Of a DNA stretch of 64,000 nucleotides, positions 26,883 through 35,877 are shown one piece after another. This DNA is from Microbacterium sp. SSM24. GTDB taxonomy: Bacteria; Actinomycetota; Actinomycetes; Actinomycetales; Microbacteriaceae. Where the stretch lies: assembly GCF_025989145.1 (NCBI RefSeq), contig NZ_JAPDNQ010000001.1, positions 1,302,001 through 1,366,000 of the forward strand, given 5' to 3'. Within the stretch, counting starts at the first letter, position 1. The number at the start of each line of letters is the position of its first letter. Both the position numbers and the translations under genes were made by a program. The notes under the pieces are model-generated. The model ran no database searches. It was not told the origin of the DNA and saw only the letters and a list, made by a program, of their open reading frames with translations.

Positions 26883-27884
26883 ATGCTGCGCGGCTGGTGC
26901 ATCTTCGTGATGTTCATGGCACTGTCGGGCACGGCCTGGGTGCACGCATTCGGCGAGCTGACGGCCGCCGTGGTCACGATCGCCGGCGGCATCCTGTCGG
27001 TGATCCTCTGGATCCTGATCCGCCCGCCGGTGGCGTGGCGGCGTCTGCCGTGGTTCGTCGTCGCGTTCGTCGCGTTGGCGACGCTGTCGCTGCTGTGGTC
27101 GGCGTGGCCGCAGACGACGGCCCTGACGCTGCTGCTGCTGTGGATCACCACGACGCAGGCGCTGTTCGTCGGCAGCGTGCTGACCTGGCGCGAACTGGTG
27201 CGGGCGGCGGCATCCGCTCTGAAGTGGGTGATCGCGCTGTCGATCCTGTTCGAACTGTGGGTGTCGGTGTTCGTGCAGGCGCCGATCCTCCCCGGGTTCG
27301 AGGTCGCACCCGCCGACGATCCGATCGAGTACTGGTCCCGCAACAATCTGTTCGACGGGGGCCGGCTGCAGGGGATCATCATCTTCACCGCGCTCGGACG
27401 CAGCGCCGACCTCACCGGACGTGAGGCGATCTGGAAGGCCGTCCTCACCCGCGCCGCCGAGCGCCCGTGGTTCGGCTGGGGCTACGCCACCCCTTGGGTG
27501 CCCTGGGACCCGGCCTTCGACGGCTGGATCCCCGACCACGGTCAGACCGTGCTGCAGGCGCACAACATGTGGGTCGACATCCGCATGCAACTCGGCATCG
27601 TCGGCGTCGTCATCACCGCACTGGTCTACCTCGCGTTCGTGTGGCGGTCCTGGTTCTTCGCCGTCGACCGCCCCCGGTGGGACCTCCGCGACGACCGCCC
27701 CTACTCCGCGATCACCCTGCTCCCCACGCTCGTCGGCGCGATCGTCCTCGTGCAGGGACTGGCCGAATCCACCCCGCTCCTGCTGTGGGGATGGATGTTC
27801 GTGGTCATGCTCGGCGCCAAGATCACGCAGTCCCCGCATGTCGGCGAAGGACCCGCCGAACACAGCATCGTCCCCGGCTCCTAG
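26883..27884 (+). CDS. O-antigen ligase/polymerase-like membrane protein, probably internally deleted
   Basis: 333 residues with about eight helices. The C-terminal half carries the family core: GRSADLTGREAIWKAV, RPWFGWGYATPWVPWDPAFDGWIPDHG, and QAHNMWVDIRMQLGIVG. Between GGRLQG (about residue 163) and IIIFTALGRSADLTG the helices that normally follow are missing, so I infer an in-frame deletion of roughly 80-100 residues. The start is also doubtful because coding-like sequence runs on upstream without a start codon. Such proteins join or polymerise surface sugar chains. The gene is likely a decayed copy, yet its frame is open. It overlaps the Mrp operon end by four bases. Confidence 0.65.
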   Translation: MLRGWCIFVMFMALSGTAWVHAFGELTAAVVTIAGGILSVILWILIRPPVAWRRLPWFVVAFVALATLSLLWSAWPQTTALTLLLLWITTTQALFVGSVLTWRELVRAAASALKWVIALSILFELWVSVFVQAPILPGFEVAPADDPIEYWSRNNLFDGGRLQGIIIFTALGRSADLTGREAIWKAVLTRAAERPWFGWGYATPWVPWDPAFDGWIPDHGQTVLQAHNMWVDIRMQLGIVGVVITALVYLAFVWRSWFFAVDRPRWDLRDDRPYSAITLLPTLVGAIVLVQGLAESTPLLLWGWMFVVMLGAKITQSPHVGEGPAEHSIVPGS

Positions 27885-28243
27885 CCGCCGGACGCGGGCG
27901 GGGTCCGACGCGACTCGGCGAGGTCGTCGACGAACAGGCCGGTCTCGTCGATGGTGCCGTTTCGGTACGCCTGCCGCCCCACGATGTGCGCGGAGAGCGG
28001 CGCCGTCGCCAGCTGCATCAGCACGATCGGCACGAGGAACGCGACGACCGGCCACGACCGCAGCGACAGCGCCACCGCCAGGCAGATCAGGATCACGCCG
28101 AGCACCTGGGGCTTGGTCGCGGCGTGGAGGCGCGAGGGCACGTCACGGAAGCGCAGCAGGCCGATCGCCGCCGTGAGGCACAGCAGAGCGCCGATCAGGA
28201 TCAGGATCAGCACCGCGAGGTCGAGCCACTCGTCGAGGGTCAT
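27881..28243 (-). CDS. mnhG: Na+/H+ antiporter subunit MnhG/MrpG
   Basis: 120 residues with three helices and the MnhG pattern GLLRFRDVPSRLHAATKPQVLGV. It is a small subunit of the Mrp complex in the membrane. Its ATG overlaps the stop of mnhF (ATGA). It is the last gene of the operon, and its stop overlaps that of the convergent ligase-like gene. Confidence 0.93.
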   Translation of the reverse strand: MTLDEWLDLAVLILILIGALLCLTAAIGLLRFRDVPSRLHAATKPQVLGVILICLAVALSLRSWPVVAFLVPIVLMQLATAPLSAHIVGRQAYRNGTIDETGLFVDDLAESRRTPPASGG

Positions 28244-28509
28244 TGCTCCGTGTTGTCCCTTCGTGCGACGAACCGGGCGATCGAGATCGAGCCGAACACT
28301 CCGACGGCGGCGATGATCAGCAGCACCGGCAGCGACCGGGTGTGGTGATTGATCGCCATCTCGGCACCCAGCACGCACATCACCTCGGTGAGGAGCACAT
28401 CGGATGCCACGGCACGGTCGAGGATCGATGGTCCTCTGATGATGCGGAACACCGTGATGAGCGCCGCAACGCCGAAGACGGCGTAGATCGCGATGAGCAG
28501 CGCGTTCAC
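28240..28509 (-). CDS. mnhF: Na+/H+ antiporter subunit MnhF/MrpF
   Basis: 89 residues, three helices, with the family motif RIIRGPSILDRAVASDVLL. GTG start overlapping the mnhE stop (GTGA), and its own stop overlapping mnhG. Within Mrp it belongs to the small subunits needed for assembly and ion transport. Confidence 0.93.
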   Translation of the reverse strand: MNALLIAIYAVFGVAALITVFRIIRGPSILDRAVASDVLLTEVMCVLGAEMAINHHTRSLPVLLIIAAVGVFGSISIARFVARRDNTEQ

Positions 28510-29120
28510 GAGCCACCTCCCGGACGGCGGGCCGCGGCATCCACTCGTACCGCCGCCACCTGCGCGCGCGAGCCGACCGCCATCACGATGCGCCGCTCCC
28601 ACCGCTGCACGCTCTCGCGCTGACGAACGACGTCGGCCTCCGACCGCACGCCGATGACGTGCAGGTAGAGGATCCGGCGGTCGCGGTCGGTGTCGACGAT
28701 GAGAGAACCCGGGATGAGGGATGCCGTCACCGCCGTGTGCGTCATGATCAGGTCGTCGTCGGTGACGAGGGGGACCGCGATGATCGCCGTTCCGGGCTGT
28801 CGGCGGAAGTCCAGCACCTGCGCCGCGACCGTGAGCGATCCCCACACCAGCGCGGCGAGGAACTCGATCACGAACCCGGCGCCGAACCAGACGTTCACGC
28901 GGCCCGAGAGCTCCACGGGCGGCAGCCGGAAGACGCGCGTCACGAACAGCGCGACGACGAGGCCCGTGAGGAACGACATCCAGGTGAACTGGCCCCACAG
29001 CATCATCCACAGCGCGATCAGCCACACGAAGAACGGCAGCTGACGCCAGAGCAGCGTGAGGAGCGCCTTCTTCTCACCGCGCGCGGTCCCACCCGATGCG
29101 CTGTCGTGGACGGCGGTCAC
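28506..29120 (-). CDS. mnhE: Na+/H+ antiporter subunit MnhE/MrpE
   Basis: 204 residues. Helices lie in the first 120 residues, then a cytosolic domain with VTASLIPGSLIVDTDRDRRILYLHVIG, typical of MnhE. The GTG start overlaps the mnhD stop. The C-terminal 50 residues are Arg/Ala-rich and longer than in many homologues. Confidence 0.92.
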   Translation of the reverse strand: MTAVHDSASGGTARGEKKALLTLLWRQLPFFVWLIALWMMLWGQFTWMSFLTGLVVALFVTRVFRLPPVELSGRVNVWFGAGFVIEFLAALVWGSLTVAAQVLDFRRQPGTAIIAVPLVTDDDLIMTHTAVTASLIPGSLIVDTDRDRRILYLHVIGVRSEADVVRQRESVQRWERRIVMAVGSRAQVAAVRVDAAARRPGGGS

Positions 29121-30736
29121 GGCTGCACCTCCTCTTCGAGGTCCGCGGAGTCCGGCTCGCCCTTGACGACGTCCGAACCCAGATCCTCCTGGAGCTGGAC
29201 GAGCGTCACCGGTTCGAGCAGGGACGCGCCGATGCGCGCGCACACGTCGTAGAGCGGGCCGGCGAAGATCGTCAGCGCGACCGTCACCGCGACCATCCCG
29301 GCGGTCGAGGCGGTCATGATCTTCGGGATGACGCGGCGCTCGGTGTCGACCCCGCCCGGCGCGGCGCCGAGGTACGAGATGCGCGCCTCGGTCTCGGCCG
29401 AGTCGTCCTCCTCGCGCCAGAACGCGAGGTTCCATGCGCGCATGAGCGCGTACAGGGTGAGGAGGCTCGTCACGATGCCGCCGACGATGAGCACCATCAT
29501 GATCGGCGTGCCGACCTCGGCGGCAGCGTCGAACAGCGCGAACTTGCCGATGAACCCCGAGAACGGGGGGAGTCCGCCCAGGTTCACGGCCGGGATGAAG
29601 TAGAGCACCGCGATCACCGGTGCGGCGCGCATGAGTCCCTTGACCCGCAGGATCGAGGTGCTGCCGGCGCGGCGCTCGACGAGTCCGACGGCGAGGAACA
29701 GGGTCGTCTGCACCACGATGTGGTGGACCATGTAATAGATCGTCGCGCCGATCGCCGCCGGAGTCGCGATCGCGAGGCCGAAGATCATGTAGCCGATATG
29801 GCTCACCAGCGTGAACGACAGGATGCGTTTGAGCTCCGCCTGCGCGACCGCACCGAGCACGCCGACGATCATCGTCGCCAACGCGACGAGCATCAGGAGG
29901 AAGTTGACGTCGTTGTCGATGAACAGCTGCGTCTCGGTGCGGATGATCGCGTACACGCCGACCTTCGTCAGCAGGCCGGCGAACACCGCGGTGACCGGGG
30001 CCGGTGCGGTCGGATAGGAGTCGGGCAGCCAGAACGAGAGCGGGAAGACCGCCGCCTTGATGCTGAAGGCGAGCAGCAGCATCAGGTGCAGGACGAGCTG
30101 GGTCTCCTGCGGCAGCTCGCCCATGCGCTGCGAGATCTGCACCATGTTGACGGTGCCCAGTGCGCCGTAGATCATCGCGATCGCGGCCAGGAAGAGAATC
30201 GACGACACCAACGAGACGACGATGTAGACGACACCGGTGCGGATGCGGGACTCGGTCGAGCCGAGGGTGATGAGCACGTACGACGCGACGAGCAGGATCT
30301 CGAAGCCGACGTAGAGGTTGAACAGATCGCCCGCGATGAAGGCGTTGAAGATCCCCGCCGCGAGGATCAGGTACGAGGGGTGGAAGATCGTGACCGGGGT
30401 CTCGTCATCGCCGTCGGCAGCACCCTGACCGACCGAGAACAGCAGGACCGCGAGCAGCACGAGGCTCGACACCAGCACGAGCAGGGCCGCCAGCCGGTCG
30501 ACGTACAGCACGATGCCGAACGGGATCGGCCACCCGCCGACGGACACCGCGATCGCCTGGTCGCCCGTGTCGACCACGTACAGGAGGATCGCCGAGATCA
30601 CGAGCACGACCGACAGCGTGCTCACCGATACGACCACCTGGGTGCGGCGGTGGCGGCCGGCGATGAGGGCGATCGCGGCGCCGAGCAAGGGGAGCGTCAC
30701 GAGCAGCGGCACGAGGGCCGGAGCGAACTCGATCAT
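29117..30736 (-). CDS. mnhD: Na+/H+ antiporter subunit MnhD/MrpD
   Basis: 539 residues, about 14 helices, homologous to the antiporter-like subunits of complex I. Marks: FNLYVGFEILLVASYVLI, the Lys in FSIKAAVFPLSFWLPDSYPTAPAPVTA, and LVSHIGYMIFG. It carries ions together with subunit A. The C-terminal 40 residues are acidic. Coupled by four-base overlaps to mnhC and mnhE. Confidence 0.94.
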   Translation of the reverse strand: MIEFAPALVPLLVTLPLLGAAIALIAGRHRRTQVVVSVSTLSVVLVISAILLYVVDTGDQAIAVSVGGWPIPFGIVLYVDRLAALLVLVSSLVLLAVLLFSVGQGAADGDDETPVTIFHPSYLILAAGIFNAFIAGDLFNLYVGFEILLVASYVLITLGSTESRIRTGVVYIVVSLVSSILFLAAIAMIYGALGTVNMVQISQRMGELPQETQLVLHLMLLLAFSIKAAVFPLSFWLPDSYPTAPAPVTAVFAGLLTKVGVYAIIRTETQLFIDNDVNFLLMLVALATMIVGVLGAVAQAELKRILSFTLVSHIGYMIFGLAIATPAAIGATIYYMVHHIVVQTTLFLAVGLVERRAGSTSILRVKGLMRAAPVIAVLYFIPAVNLGGLPPFSGFIGKFALFDAAAEVGTPIMMVLIVGGIVTSLLTLYALMRAWNLAFWREEDDSAETEARISYLGAAPGGVDTERRVIPKIMTASTAGMVAVTVALTIFAGPLYDVCARIGASLLEPVTLVQLQEDLGSDVVKGEPDSADLEEEVQP

Positions 30737-31281
30737 TCGTCGTCACCGCCCTTCCCCGGTCGTTCGGCGGGCGAGTCCGTCGGGGCGTCGTCACGCAGCC
30801 GCGCGAAGTCGGCGTTGCGCAGCACGGTGATGGGCGAGGTGTCGAGGCCGACGAAGTCGGTGGTCGCGTCGTCGTCCTCGTCTTCGATCTGGATCTCGTC
30901 GTCCATCGTCTCGTCGATGTCGGCGGTGCCCTCGCGGATGGCGCGGTCGGCCTCGTCGTCCTCAACGGTGTCGGCCTGGCCCAGCTGCCACGACCGGTAG
31001 ATGAGCGCGAGCAGGAACGCCGATACCGCGAAGGTGATGACGATGGCAGTGAGCGTCAGTGCCTGAGGCAGCGGGTCGGACATCTCGTCCGGCGACGCCG
31101 CCGCTCCGAAGAACGGCGCGACGCCCGGCTGACCCATCACGATGAGCAGCAGGAGATTGGTCGCGTTGCCCAGCAGCAGGAACCCGATCAGCACCCGGGT
31201 GAGGCTGCGCTCGAGCATCGCGTAGACGCCGCACGCGAAGAGCACGGCCATGACGACGATGAGCACGGTCGAAACGGTCAC
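30733..31281 (-). CDS. mnhC: Na+/H+ antiporter subunit MnhC/MrpC
   Basis: 182 residues. The first 110 form the three NuoK-like helices (ERSLTRVLIGFLLLGNATNLLL and DPLPQALTLTAIVI). The remaining 70 residues are a strongly acidic cytosolic tail (DDEIQIEDEDDDATT) that plain MnhC lacks. GTG start overlapping the mnhA stop (GTGA). Confidence 0.93.
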   Translation of the reverse strand: MTVSTVLIVVMAVLFACGVYAMLERSLTRVLIGFLLLGNATNLLLLIVMGQPGVAPFFGAAASPDEMSDPLPQALTLTAIVITFAVSAFLLALIYRSWQLGQADTVEDDEADRAIREGTADIDETMDDEIQIEDEDDDATTDFVGLDTSPITVLRNADFARLRDDAPTDSPAERPGKGGDDE

Positions 31282-34199
31282 GACACGCTCACCCCCTGCG
31301 GGTGGCCCTCTCGGGCCTCCTGTGCCTGCCGGTCGACCTCGGCGCCGAGGCTGCGCAGCACATCGAGCACGAGGCCGATCACCACGAGGTACACGCCGAC
31401 GTCGAAGAGGGTCGAGGTGACGAACTCGATGTGCCCGATCACGGGCAGCTCCGCCTCGAACCACGTGCTGGTGAGCGGCGGTGCGCCGAAGAAGAGGGGC
31501 ACGATGGCGCAGGCGACCGCGATCGACATGCCGACGCCGAGCAGTCGTCCCGCGTCGGTCGGCGCGGCGGCGCCGAGCTCGTAGCGACCCCCGGCGACGT
31601 AGCGCATGACCAGTGCCATGCCGGCGACCAGTCCGCCCGCGAACCCGCCACCCGGCAGGTTGTGGCCGGCGAACAGCAGGTACAGCGACACGATGATGAT
31701 CGTGTGGAAGAGGATCCGCACGATCACCTCCAGCATGATCGAGCGGTTCTCGGGCCGCACGCGCTGCCCCCCGACCAGCCAGGCCATGCGCCCCGCGGCC
31801 TCGCCGCGCGGCCGCACGCCCTCCGAGGTCTCGACGAGGGGGCGGCGGGTGCGCGCCGCTTCGGCGGGAAGGGGGGCGATGAAGCGCGAGAGCGTGTCGG
31901 CGCGATGCGTGACGAACACGAGCGATGCCACGCCCGTCGCCGCGAGGACGAGCACCGACAGCTCGCCCATCGTGTCCCAGCCGCGCAGGTCGACCAGCGC
32001 CACATTGACCACGTTCTTGCCGTGTCCGAGGTGATAGGCGAGGTCGAGGAAGCGGTCCGAGATCGGCTGGGTGCTTCGCGCCGACGTGGCGACGAGCGCG
32101 ACCGCCGCCATCGTCGCGCCGACCGCCGCGCCGAGCACGGCGCGCGCGACCGGCCACACCGACTCGTTGTGCTCGCCCATGCGCGACGGGATGCGCCGCA
32201 GCACGAGCGCGAACGCGACGAGGGTCACCGTCTCGACCAGGATCTGGGTGAGGGCGAGATCGGGAGCACCGCTCGTCGCGAACAGCACCACCATGCCGAG
32301 ACCGGTGACCGACACGAGCACGACGCCGGTGTAGCGCTTGCGGGCGCGGACCGCGATGAGCCCGGCCACGATCATGATCGGCGCGACCACGAGCTGCATC
32401 GGCGTCTGGAAGGCGGCGAGCTGGGCCTGCCACTCCGGGGAGGCCAGCAGCGCCGTGCCCTCGGCGGCGACGAAGACCACGAAGATCGTCCCGACGTACA
32501 CGGGCAGGGAACCGCGCTGGGTGAAGCCCGTCGTGACGACAGACAGCCGCGCGATCACGCGCAGCGTGCCGTTGTATGCGCCGGCGGCCGTGAACGGCAG
32601 CAGCCGCTTCGACCAGCCGGCGCGGGCGGTGAGCCAGAAGACCGCGGCGCCGACGACGATCGTCGCGAGCGAGATCCACAGCGCGGGCTCGAGCCCGTGC
32701 CACAGCGCGAGGTGCGCCGGATGCTCGGATGCCCCGGGCGGGGCTTCGTCGGCGTATCCGGCGAGCGCGACATCCAACGCCGGCGCCGCGAGACCCGCGA
32801 CGACGGTGAGCCCAGACAGCAGGACGGGCGCCGCGAGGAACCCGATGGGAGGGTCCGGCCACTCGGTCGCGGGAAGCGGCCGGCGCGCGGCATCCTTCTT
32901 CGTCCAGAAGGCACCCCACAGGAACCGGATGCCGTAAGCCGCCGTGAGCACGGACCCCAGCACCACTCCGCCGAACGCGACGAGACCCCACGGGGAACCC
33001 GCCGCCGCTTCGTCGAGGAGTGCGGTCAGCGCTCCTTCTTTCGCGACGAAGCCGATCGTCGGGAAGACACCCACCATCGAGGCGACGGCGATGAACGAGA
33101 ACGTCGCCATGACGGGTGCCTGGCGACCGACCCCGCTGAGCTCGGCGATGTCGCGCGTGGACAGCTGGCGGTCGATGACGCCCACCACGAGGAACAGGGC
33201 GGACTTGAACAGCGCATGGCTCAACAGCAGCGCCGCGCCGGCGAGCGCGGCATCGCGCGTGCCGTAGCCGAGCACGACCGCGAGCAGTCCGAGCTGGCTC
33301 ACCGTGCCGAACGCGAGGATGCGCTTGAGGTCGGTCTCACGAAGAGCCTGGTAGCCGCCGAGCAGCATCGTGAAGACGCCGAGGATCACGATGATCGGAC
33401 GCCAGGTCGGCGCCGCCGCGAACACGGGCGCGAGGAGGGCGATGAGGTAGATGCCCGCCTTCACCATCGCCGCGGCGTGCAGGTACGCGCTCACCGGGGT
33501 GGGCGCCGCCATCGCCCCCGGCAGCCAGAAGTGGAACGGGAAGATGGCGGACTTGCTCAGCGCACCGACGAGCAACAGCACGAGCGCGGCGTCGACGATC
33601 GGCCCGGTGGGTGCCGCGGCGAGGATCGTCGAGATGCTCGACGTGCCGGCGTCGACGACGAGCAGCACCACGCCGATGAGCATGACGAGCCCGCCGAGGG
33701 TCGTGACGAGCAGCGCCTGGAGCGCCGCGCGCCGGCTCGCAGCACGGCGGTTGTAGTACCCGATCAGCAGGTACGACAGCACGCTCGTGATCTCCCAGAA
33801 CATCACGAGCACGACGAGGTCGTCGGTGAGCACGAGGCCGTACATCGCTCCGGCGAAGGCGAGCAGCACGGCGGAGAACTGGCCGAGCCCCTCGTTCTTG
33901 CCGCGGAAGTACCAGCGGCAGTAGATCATGACGAGCGCGCCGACCCCGGTCACGATCAGCGTCATGAGCCACGACAGCGTGTTCATGCGCATCGAGAGCT
34001 CGATGCCGAGCGACGGGATCCAGTCGTAGGACTCGAAGGGGTCATCGCCGGCGAGCACCGCGGGGGTGGCCGCGGCCGCCTGCGCGAACGCGATGATCGG
34101 CAGCAGAGCGGCGAGGTAGAACGCGCGCGCGCCGATGCGCCTGACGAGCCACGGCAGCACCAGCGGAACGATTGCGAACGCGCCGAGGAGGACCAGCAT
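31278..34199 (-). CDS. mnhA: Na+/H+ antiporter subunit A with fused MnhB domain
   Basis: 973 residues, the first gene of the Mrp operon. The N-terminal part (to about 750) is the NuoL-like MnhA, with MIYCRWYFRG, ITSVLSYLLIGYYN and the Lys region FPFHFWLPGAMAAPTPVSAYLHAA. The C-terminal 160 residues are MnhB-like (FHTIIIVSLYLLFAGHNLPGGGF), so no separate mnhB gene exists. The complex exports Na+ for H+ and supports pH and salt tolerance. The ATG at 34199 is preceded by GAGGAGG six bases upstream. The five genes that follow overlap by four bases each, so stoichiometry is probably set by coupling. Confidence 0.94.
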   Translation of the reverse strand: MLVLLGAFAIVPLVLPWLVRRIGARAFYLAALLPIIAFAQAAAATPAVLAGDDPFESYDWIPSLGIELSMRMNTLSWLMTLIVTGVGALVMIYCRWYFRGKNEGLGQFSAVLLAFAGAMYGLVLTDDLVVLVMFWEITSVLSYLLIGYYNRRAASRRAALQALLVTTLGGLVMLIGVVLLVVDAGTSSISTILAAAPTGPIVDAALVLLLVGALSKSAIFPFHFWLPGAMAAPTPVSAYLHAAAMVKAGIYLIALLAPVFAAAPTWRPIIVILGVFTMLLGGYQALRETDLKRILAFGTVSQLGLLAVVLGYGTRDAALAGAALLLSHALFKSALFLVVGVIDRQLSTRDIAELSGVGRQAPVMATFSFIAVASMVGVFPTIGFVAKEGALTALLDEAAAGSPWGLVAFGGVVLGSVLTAAYGIRFLWGAFWTKKDAARRPLPATEWPDPPIGFLAAPVLLSGLTVVAGLAAPALDVALAGYADEAPPGASEHPAHLALWHGLEPALWISLATIVVGAAVFWLTARAGWSKRLLPFTAAGAYNGTLRVIARLSVVTTGFTQRGSLPVYVGTIFVVFVAAEGTALLASPEWQAQLAAFQTPMQLVVAPIMIVAGLIAVRARKRYTGVVLVSVTGLGMVVLFATSGAPDLALTQILVETVTLVAFALVLRRIPSRMGEHNESVWPVARAVLGAAVGATMAAVALVATSARSTQPISDRFLDLAYHLGHGKNVVNVALVDLRGWDTMGELSVLVLAATGVASLVFVTHRADTLSRFIAPLPAEAARTRRPLVETSEGVRPRGEAAGRMAWLVGGQRVRPENRSIMLEVIVRILFHTIIIVSLYLLFAGHNLPGGGFAGGLVAGMALVMRYVAGGRYELGAAAPTDAGRLLGVGMSIAVACAIVPLFFGAPPLTSTWFEAELPVIGHIEFVTSTLFDVGVYLVVIGLVLDVLRSLGAEVDRQAQEAREGHPQGVSVS

Positions 34200-34320
34200 T
34201 GGCGGCCTCCTCGTGGTCGTCGGCCGGGGGCTCACGCGCGCGGCTCGGGCGATCAGGGTGTCGCGTCCAGTCTACCGGGACGCCCGGCCGCCCGGCCGCG
34301 CGCATGCCAGAGTGGAGCCC

Positions 34321-35877
34321 GTGGCCGCCGATCCCGCCGATCTCCGCACGCCGAGCTGGGCGCGCGAGGTGCTGGGTGCCGTGGCCGCGCTGGCGGTGTC
34401 GATCGCGACGCTCGCGGTCGTCGCCTCCACGCCCCGCGCCGAGCTCCTGCTCCGTGACGGCGACTCGCTCGTCACGACCCTCGTCGTGCAGTCGCTCGCC
34501 GCCGGGCAGCCGCAGGACTGGGCGATGTCATCGGTGCTGTTCCTGCCGGAGACGGCGGCGCTCGGCATCCTCTCGCTCGGGGGACTCGGCGTCGAGGGCA
34601 CCCTCCTTCTCGCCGGCGTCGTCAACCTCGTCGCGCTCTACGGCGCGCTGCGCGTCGCAGCGGGAGCACGTCGGCCGGACAGCGCGCCGGTCGCGGCATC
34701 CCTGCTCGCCCTCATCGCCTTCGCCCTGCTCGCCGTCACCGAGGCGTCGGCCGATCGCGACGCGCTCGAGCCCGCCTCACTCCTGCTCACGACGACGTAC
34801 TACAGCGCCACCGTGCTCGCGGCGGTCGTCGCCTTCGGCCTCGCCCGTCGCGGTCTGGATGCGCCGGAGCGGCGCGTGCACGCGTGGGTGCTCGGGGGTG
34901 TGGCTGCGGCATCCGTGCTCACCAATCCGCTGTTCGCGGCCTGGGTCACGGTGCCGCTCGCGGTCGTGCTGACCGTCATCGGCCTGCGCGCACGACGAAC
35001 GACCTTCGCGCCGGCCGGACCGGCGGCGTGGAGCCTCCTGCTCGCCGTGGTGGCCGGCTCGGCCGTGGGGTTCCTCGCGCGCCTTCCGCTCGCGCACCTC
35101 ATCGCGAACACCGGTGCCGGGTACGCCGCCCCCTCCCGGTGGGCGGAGTCGCTGGCGTACTACGCCGGCCTCGCGGCCGACCGGCTCGCCGAGCCCGGGG
35201 GCGCGGTCGCCGGGCTCCTCATCGCCGCGCTGTGGACGTGGTGCGTGGTCGCGATGGTCCTGCTGGCCCGGCGCGCACGCGTCGGCGCCGCCGTCATCGC
35301 CGCGTGCGGATGGCTCGTCCCCGTGCTCGTCGTGGTCGGCGCGATCGCGCTGGGCACGCACGCCGCACGGTACGTGCAGCCGCTGGCGTTCGCTCCGATC
35401 CTCGGTCTGGTGGTGGTTCCCGATCTCGCGCCGCAGCGCCTGCACCTCGGCCGGCTGGTGCTCGCCGCCGCGTCGGTCGTCGCGCTCGTGCTTGCGGCGG
35501 GGTTCGGCATCCCGCGGCTCGTCGCCGCGGCGAGCGCGCCCGATCCCGATCTCGCGTGCGTCGTCGCGTGGACGGACGCGTCGGGACGCACCGGTGCAGG
35601 GCAGTTCTGGACGGTGCGGCTGCCCAAGGCGCATGCGGCCGACCAGCGCTCGCTCGTGCAGGTCGACCATGAGCTGCACGGCTATGCGTGGCTCGTGAAT
35701 CGCGACGACTTCGCGGTGGGGGAGGTGACGTTCCTCGTGCGCGACGACGAGAGCGTGCCTTTCGCGCTCCCGGGCGGAGTGACCGAGGCGGATGCCGCGG
35801 CGCTCATCGACTGCGGTCGGTACACGATCGTCGATTTCGGCGATCGCCCCCTGCGGCTGGGTCCGCAGCGGTCCTAG
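34321..35877 (+). CDS. Polytopic membrane protein of unknown function
   Basis: 518 residues. About 10-11 helices occupy residues 15-400, followed by an extracellular-looking C-terminal domain of about 115 residues (PDPDLACVVAWTDASGRTGAGQFWTVRLP ends the last helix region). Layout resembles GT-C type glycosyltransferases of actinobacteria, but the acidic first-loop motif is only weakly suggested by RDGDSLVTTL. GTG start with GGAG eight bases before it. It stands between the Mrp operon promoter and a convergent LacI gene. I leave the function open. Confidence 0.7.
   Translation: MAADPADLRTPSWAREVLGAVAALAVSIATLAVVASTPRAELLLRDGDSLVTTLVVQSLAAGQPQDWAMSSVLFLPETAALGILSLGGLGVEGTLLLAGVVNLVALYGALRVAAGARRPDSAPVAASLLALIAFALLAVTEASADRDALEPASLLLTTTYYSATVLAAVVAFGLARRGLDAPERRVHAWVLGGVAAASVLTNPLFAAWVTVPLAVVLTVIGLRARRTTFAPAGPAAWSLLLAVVAGSAVGFLARLPLAHLIANTGAGYAAPSRWAESLAYYAGLAADRLAEPGGAVAGLLIAALWTWCVVAMVLLARRARVGAAVIAACGWLVPVLVVVGAIALGTHAARYVQPLAFAPILGLVVVPDLAPQRLHLGRLVLAAASVVALVLAAGFGIPRLVAAASAPDPDLACVVAWTDASGRTGAGQFWTVRLPKAHAADQRSLVQVDHELHGYAWLVNRDDFAVGEVTFLVRDDESVPFALPGGVTEADAAALIDCGRYTIVDFGDRPLRLGPQRS

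Noticed and set aside
26483..27448. Minus-strand frame with a hydrophobic stretch (RVILIALLWAASG) near 26750
   Set aside because: Mostly antisense to the ligase-like gene; the short hydrophobic part has no start or stop context of its own.
29096..31000. 634-codon plus-strand frame opposite mnhD/mnhC
   Set aside because: Shadow of the Mrp operon; no start signals or fold.
31302..34457. Very long plus-strand frame opposite the mnhA gene
   Set aside because: It is the antisense shadow of a conserved gene in high-GC DNA; the product is Arg/Glu/His-rich with no domain.
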